7,729 nt of DNA, taken from M3007 sp046153695 (GTDB taxonomy: Bacteria > Bacteroidota > Bacteroidia > Chitinophagales > Saprospiraceae). This document shows positions 6,150 through 7,729 of the stretch, in pieces. Numbering within the stretch: position 1 is the stretch's first letter; the number at the start of each line of letters is the position of its first letter. The stretch is from the NCBI GenBank assembly GCA_046153695.1, contig JBJXEZ010000240.1, positions 1 to 7,729 of the forward strand. The letters run 5' to 3'. The notes under the pieces were generated by a model. The model searched no databases and was not told the origin of the DNA. It was given only the letters and a program-made list of their open reading frames with translations. The translations under genes and the position numbers were made by a program.

Positions 6150-6265
6150 GCTTTTAAATTTTATCAGATTTCTAAATGCGCCGCTAGGCGTTGGCTGAAA
6201 TTCGGGAGAAAACGGAAACAGAGGCAGCATATTGTCGCAAATGTCGTGCCACCGTTTTTTTAGCG

Positions 6266-6273
6266 CAAAGGTA
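6266..6273 (-). promoter_or_regulatory. TACCTTTG promoter box for the tiny lipoprotein/RNA unit
   Basis: Minus-strand TACCTTTG is identical to the boxes ahead of the tRNA and the lipoprotein gene. It would start a transcript near 6260, with a leader of about 110 bases before the ATG at 6149. TTG triplets upstream are at 12 and 25 bases, not the usual 19-21. Confidence 0.45.
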
Positions 6274-6333
6274 GGCCGTAAAAACCAAGAACCTATTCCA
6301 AGTGTTCAAATCAGCCAAAACTTTTCTTCGTGC

Positions 6334-6402
6334 ATGACACAACAAGACCTAATTTCGCTGCGTAAAACCAAGTGTTTAATCGGAAAAATCAAAGAAGCAT
6401 AG
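6334..6402 (+). CDS. Possible 22-residue small reading frame upstream of the AP2 gene
   Basis: ATG at 6334 opens a frame coding for MTQQDLISLRKTKCLIGKIKEA, rich in lysine and moderately amphipathic. It ends 60 bases before the GTG of the AP2-domain gene. It could be a leader peptide, the stump of a decayed gene or chance. No ribosome site or promoter box supports it. The rest of the 6274-6462 gap is AT-rich with a short 5-bp hairpin (6402-6406 with 6416-6420). Confidence 0.2.
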   Translation: MTQQDLISLRKTKCLIGKIKEA

Positions 6403-6462
6403 TCCGATCATGGGCCGGACATCTGATAATCCATCTTCTTTTGATTTAAATATTCTAAAACC

Positions 6463-6993
6463 GTGATTTACAAAGTCAAGTTAAAGAATGCCGACGACAC
6501 CGTCCTGCTGGACGATCATGTGTATGAGTGGCTCACAAACGATCCCTACCTGTCCAAAGTTAACCTGATCGGTAACCTGCGCAAGCATTCCAGCGGCTGC
6601 GTCGTTTTTCAAAAAAACTGGCGAAAAGCAAATGGTTCCTACAAAACCGAGACGCTTTACCTGCACAAGCTCATTGCTGAAAAATTTCTGTTCAATCAAA
6701 AGAGTGGCGGCAACAAATTGGTCAGTGCCCGGAACAACGACAAATTGGACTGCCGCCTGGATAACCTGTACTACCGTTCCCGCTCCGTGGCCAGCCACCT
6801 GCGTCGCACAAACAACAAAACCGGCTTTACCGGTGTGTATCAGGAAAGTAACCGTTTTAGGGCTGTGATTTCTATCAAAGGGAAGGCCGTACACCTCGGT
6901 ATGTTCGACACACCCGAAGAGGCGGCACTGGCCTATAACCGGGCTTCCAAAGAGACTTACCGGGAAGAAGGCAAGGCAAGCAAGGAGGCGTGA
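6463..6993 (+). CDS. AP2-domain DNA-binding protein with degenerate HNH-like N-terminal region
   Basis: This 176-residue protein has two parts. Residues about 1-110 resemble the N-terminal half of HNH homing-type endonucleases: a start like 'k-l-x-n-...-DDHVYEWL', then TLYLHKLIAEKFL (64-76) and VSARNNDKLDCRLDNL (87-102). The usual V-D-H-I-N-x-x-x-x-D-N-R-x-x-N-L pattern is recognisable, but its central catalytic histidine is replaced (VSARN). Residues 120-163, GFTGVYQESNRFRAVISIKG...LGMFDTPEEAALAYNRAS, form a good AP2 domain, which binds DNA through a three-stranded sheet. In known proteins this pairing belongs to mobile HNH-AP2 endonucleases. Here cleavage activity is doubtful, so a retained DNA-binding or regulatory role, or decay, is possible. 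The start is GTG at 6463, since an in-frame stop lies at 6442. It converges on miaE with an 8-base gap. Confidence 0.83.
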   Translation: MIYKVKLKNADDTVLLDDHVYEWLTNDPYLSKVNLIGNLRKHSSGCVVFQKNWRKANGSYKTETLYLHKLIAEKFLFNQKSGGNKLVSARNNDKLDCRLDNLYYRSRSVASHLRRTNNKTGFTGVYQESNRFRAVISIKGKAVHLGMFDTPEEAALAYNRASKETYREEGKASKEA

Positions 6994-7001
6994 ACCCGCA
7001 C

Positions 7002-7592
7002 TCAGTGCATCCGGTCGCTGCGTACAGGCAGGTTTTTTATCACGTTTGCCTCGTGCCGCAAGTATTCCTGCCAGCGCTTCCAGGCTGGCTCTTTTCCGAA
7101 ATACTGCTCGGCCAGATCGAGAAACAGTCGGTAATGACCGGCCTCGGCCACCATGAATTTGTGGTACCAACCCCGCAAGTCTTCGTCAGCGCAATGTAGC
7201 GACAACAGCCGAAACCGCTCACAGCTCCTTGCCTCAATCAGGGCACAGGTAAGCAAACGTTCCAGCAATGCCTCGTCGCGGGTGCCACCTTTTTTTTGAA
7301 ATTTTAACAGTTCGTTCACATACTCGTCCTTGCGCTGGCGGCCGAGGTGCAGGCCTCGTTTTTTTAATTCGGCCAGTACCATGCGAAAATGCCCCCACTC
7401 TTCGGTAACCACCGGGGCCAGCTCCTCAACTAATTCGAGGCGATCCGGGTACGCCTGAATGAGCGAAATACAGGCTGTGGCCGCTTTTTGCTCACAGTAG
7501 GCGTGGTCGGTCAGGATTTCGCCCAGGTCCATTTCCGCCAAATTAGCCCAACGCGGGTCGGTGGGCAGTTTGAGTCCGAGTGTGGTGTTCAT
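7002..7592 (-). CDS. miaE: tRNA 2-methylthio-N6-isopentenyladenosine-37 hydroxylase (MiaE)
   Basis: This 196-residue, ferritin-like diiron enzyme uses oxygen to hydroxylate the isopentenyl group of ms2i6A37 in tRNAs reading U-starting codons; it acts after MiaA and MiaB. All expected iron ligands are visible in two EXXH sets: Glu34 (AYCEQKA), Glu65 and His68 (EEWGHF), Glu120 (ALIEARSCERF) and Glu150 with His153 (VAEAGH). The EARS.ERF segment is highly typical of MiaE. Length fits the family. The ATG at 7592 starts just before MNTTLGLKLPTDPRW, a family-like N-terminus; upstream the frame is open only because an 8-bp tandem repeat lacks stops in every frame, and it would give a repetitive PAHPLTRS tail. 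The presence of MiaE implies at least facultative aerobic life. Confidence 0.93.
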   Translation of the reverse strand: MNTTLGLKLPTDPRWANLAEMDLGEILTDHAYCEQKAATACISLIQAYPDRLELVEELAPVVTEEWGHFRMVLAELKKRGLHLGRQRKDEYVNELLKFQKKGGTRDEALLERLLTCALIEARSCERFRLLSLHCADEDLRGWYHKFMVAEAGHYRLFLDLAEQYFGKEPAWKRWQEYLRHEANVIKNLPVRSDRMH

Positions 7593-7600
7593 TTCAGCGG

Positions 7601-7680
7601 GTGAGAGAGTGAGCGGGTGAGCGGGTGAGCGGGTGAGCGGGTGAGCGGGTGAGCGGGTGAGCGAGTGAGCGGGTGAGCGG
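7601..7680. repeat. Tandem array of ten 8-bp units (GTGAGCGG) upstream of miaE
   Basis: Ten contiguous 8-base units run from 7601 to 7680. Eight are exactly GTGAGCGG; the first is GTGAGAGA and the eighth is GTGAGCGA. A further partial unit borders it on the left. On the miaE sense strand the unit is CCGCTCAC. It starts 8 bases ahead of the miaE ATG and ends 4 bases from a promoter-like box, filling the probable leader. Arrays of this kind can change copy number by slippage. Confidence 0.95.
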
Positions 7681-7684
7681 GTGG

Positions 7685-7692
7685 CAAAATTA
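7685..7692 (-). promoter_or_regulatory. TAATTTTG box for miaE
   Basis: Minus-strand TAATTTTG matches TAnnTTTG and lies directly beyond the tandem array. A TTTG is present upstream but 26 bases away, longer than normal. If used, the miaE leader would be essentially the repeat array. Confidence 0.4.
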
Positions 7693-7697
7693 CGCGA

Positions 7698-7705
7698 TAC
7701 CTTTG
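7698..7705 (+). promoter_or_regulatory. TACCTTTG box pointing out of the window
   Basis: Plus-strand TACCTTTG lies 5 bases from the miaE box on the opposite strand, facing right. It implies a gene on the plus strand starting beyond 7729. No TTG -33 element is visible; the array lies in that position. Confidence 0.45.
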
Positions 7706-7729
7706 CATGTTTTATTTTCAAATCTTGCC

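Noticed and set aside
6481..7170. A 229-codon minus-strand frame spanning the AP2 gene and the end of miaE.
   Set aside because: It overlaps two well-supported genes in other frames and shows no domain or signal of its own.
7593..7721. An N-terminal extension of MiaE from a TTG at 7721, containing PAHPLTRS repeats.
   Set aside because: The 8-bp array is open in all frames, so the reading frame is a by-product. MiaE proteins do not carry such a tail and an ATG with a good N-terminus is present at 7592.

Overview
The window looks like a chromosomal segment of a Bacteroidota bacterium, most plausibly a saprospirian or related lineage (the lineage is an inference). Supporting signs are a type IX secretion (T9SS) C-terminal sorting domain at the left edge, a beta-helix surface lipoprotein of a Bacteroidota type, weak or absent Shine-Dalgarno sequences, and repeated use of the octamer TACCTTTG, which fits the Bacteroidota -7 promoter consensus TAnnTTTG. 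The gene content is mostly housekeeping. No integrase, transposase or CRISPR array is visible.

Layout from left to right. (1) The 3' end of a large secreted protein gene (3-398, +), facing a class I aminotransferase of the AspC type (402-1607, -). (2) A roughly 320-base intergenic region dominated by a 48-bp inverted repeat with extra partial copies. (3) A small P-loop kinase-like protein with an altered Walker A motif (1925-2497, +). (4) A leftward run read from right to left: tRNA-Arg(CCG), a DUF1801 protein, cytidine deaminase and a beta-helix lipoprotein (5017 down to 2521). The lipoprotein gene has its own TACCTTTG box. (5) plsC (5220-5939, -), with a very short leader. (6) A compact unit (about 6273-5953, -) with a promoter-like box, a 33-codon lipoprotein-like reading frame and a strong intrinsic terminator. 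(7) A low-GC gap with a 22-codon reading frame, then an AP2-domain protein with a degenerate HNH-like N-terminal half (6463-6993, +). (8) miaE (7002-7592, -), preceded by ten tandem copies of an 8-bp unit and by two back-to-back promoter-like boxes, one of which points out of the window.

The genes do not form one pathway. Aspartate aminotransferase serves nitrogen metabolism, cytidine deaminase serves pyrimidine salvage, PlsC makes phosphatidic acid, and MiaE hydroxylates a modified tRNA base. The least ordinary material lies between the genes. It comprises the inverted-repeat element in the probable aspC leader, the tRNA 3' end two bases from a start codon, the terminator fused to the plsC promoter, the tiny-peptide or small-RNA unit, and the 8-bp array in front of miaE. 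I do not see a clear multi-gene undescribed system.
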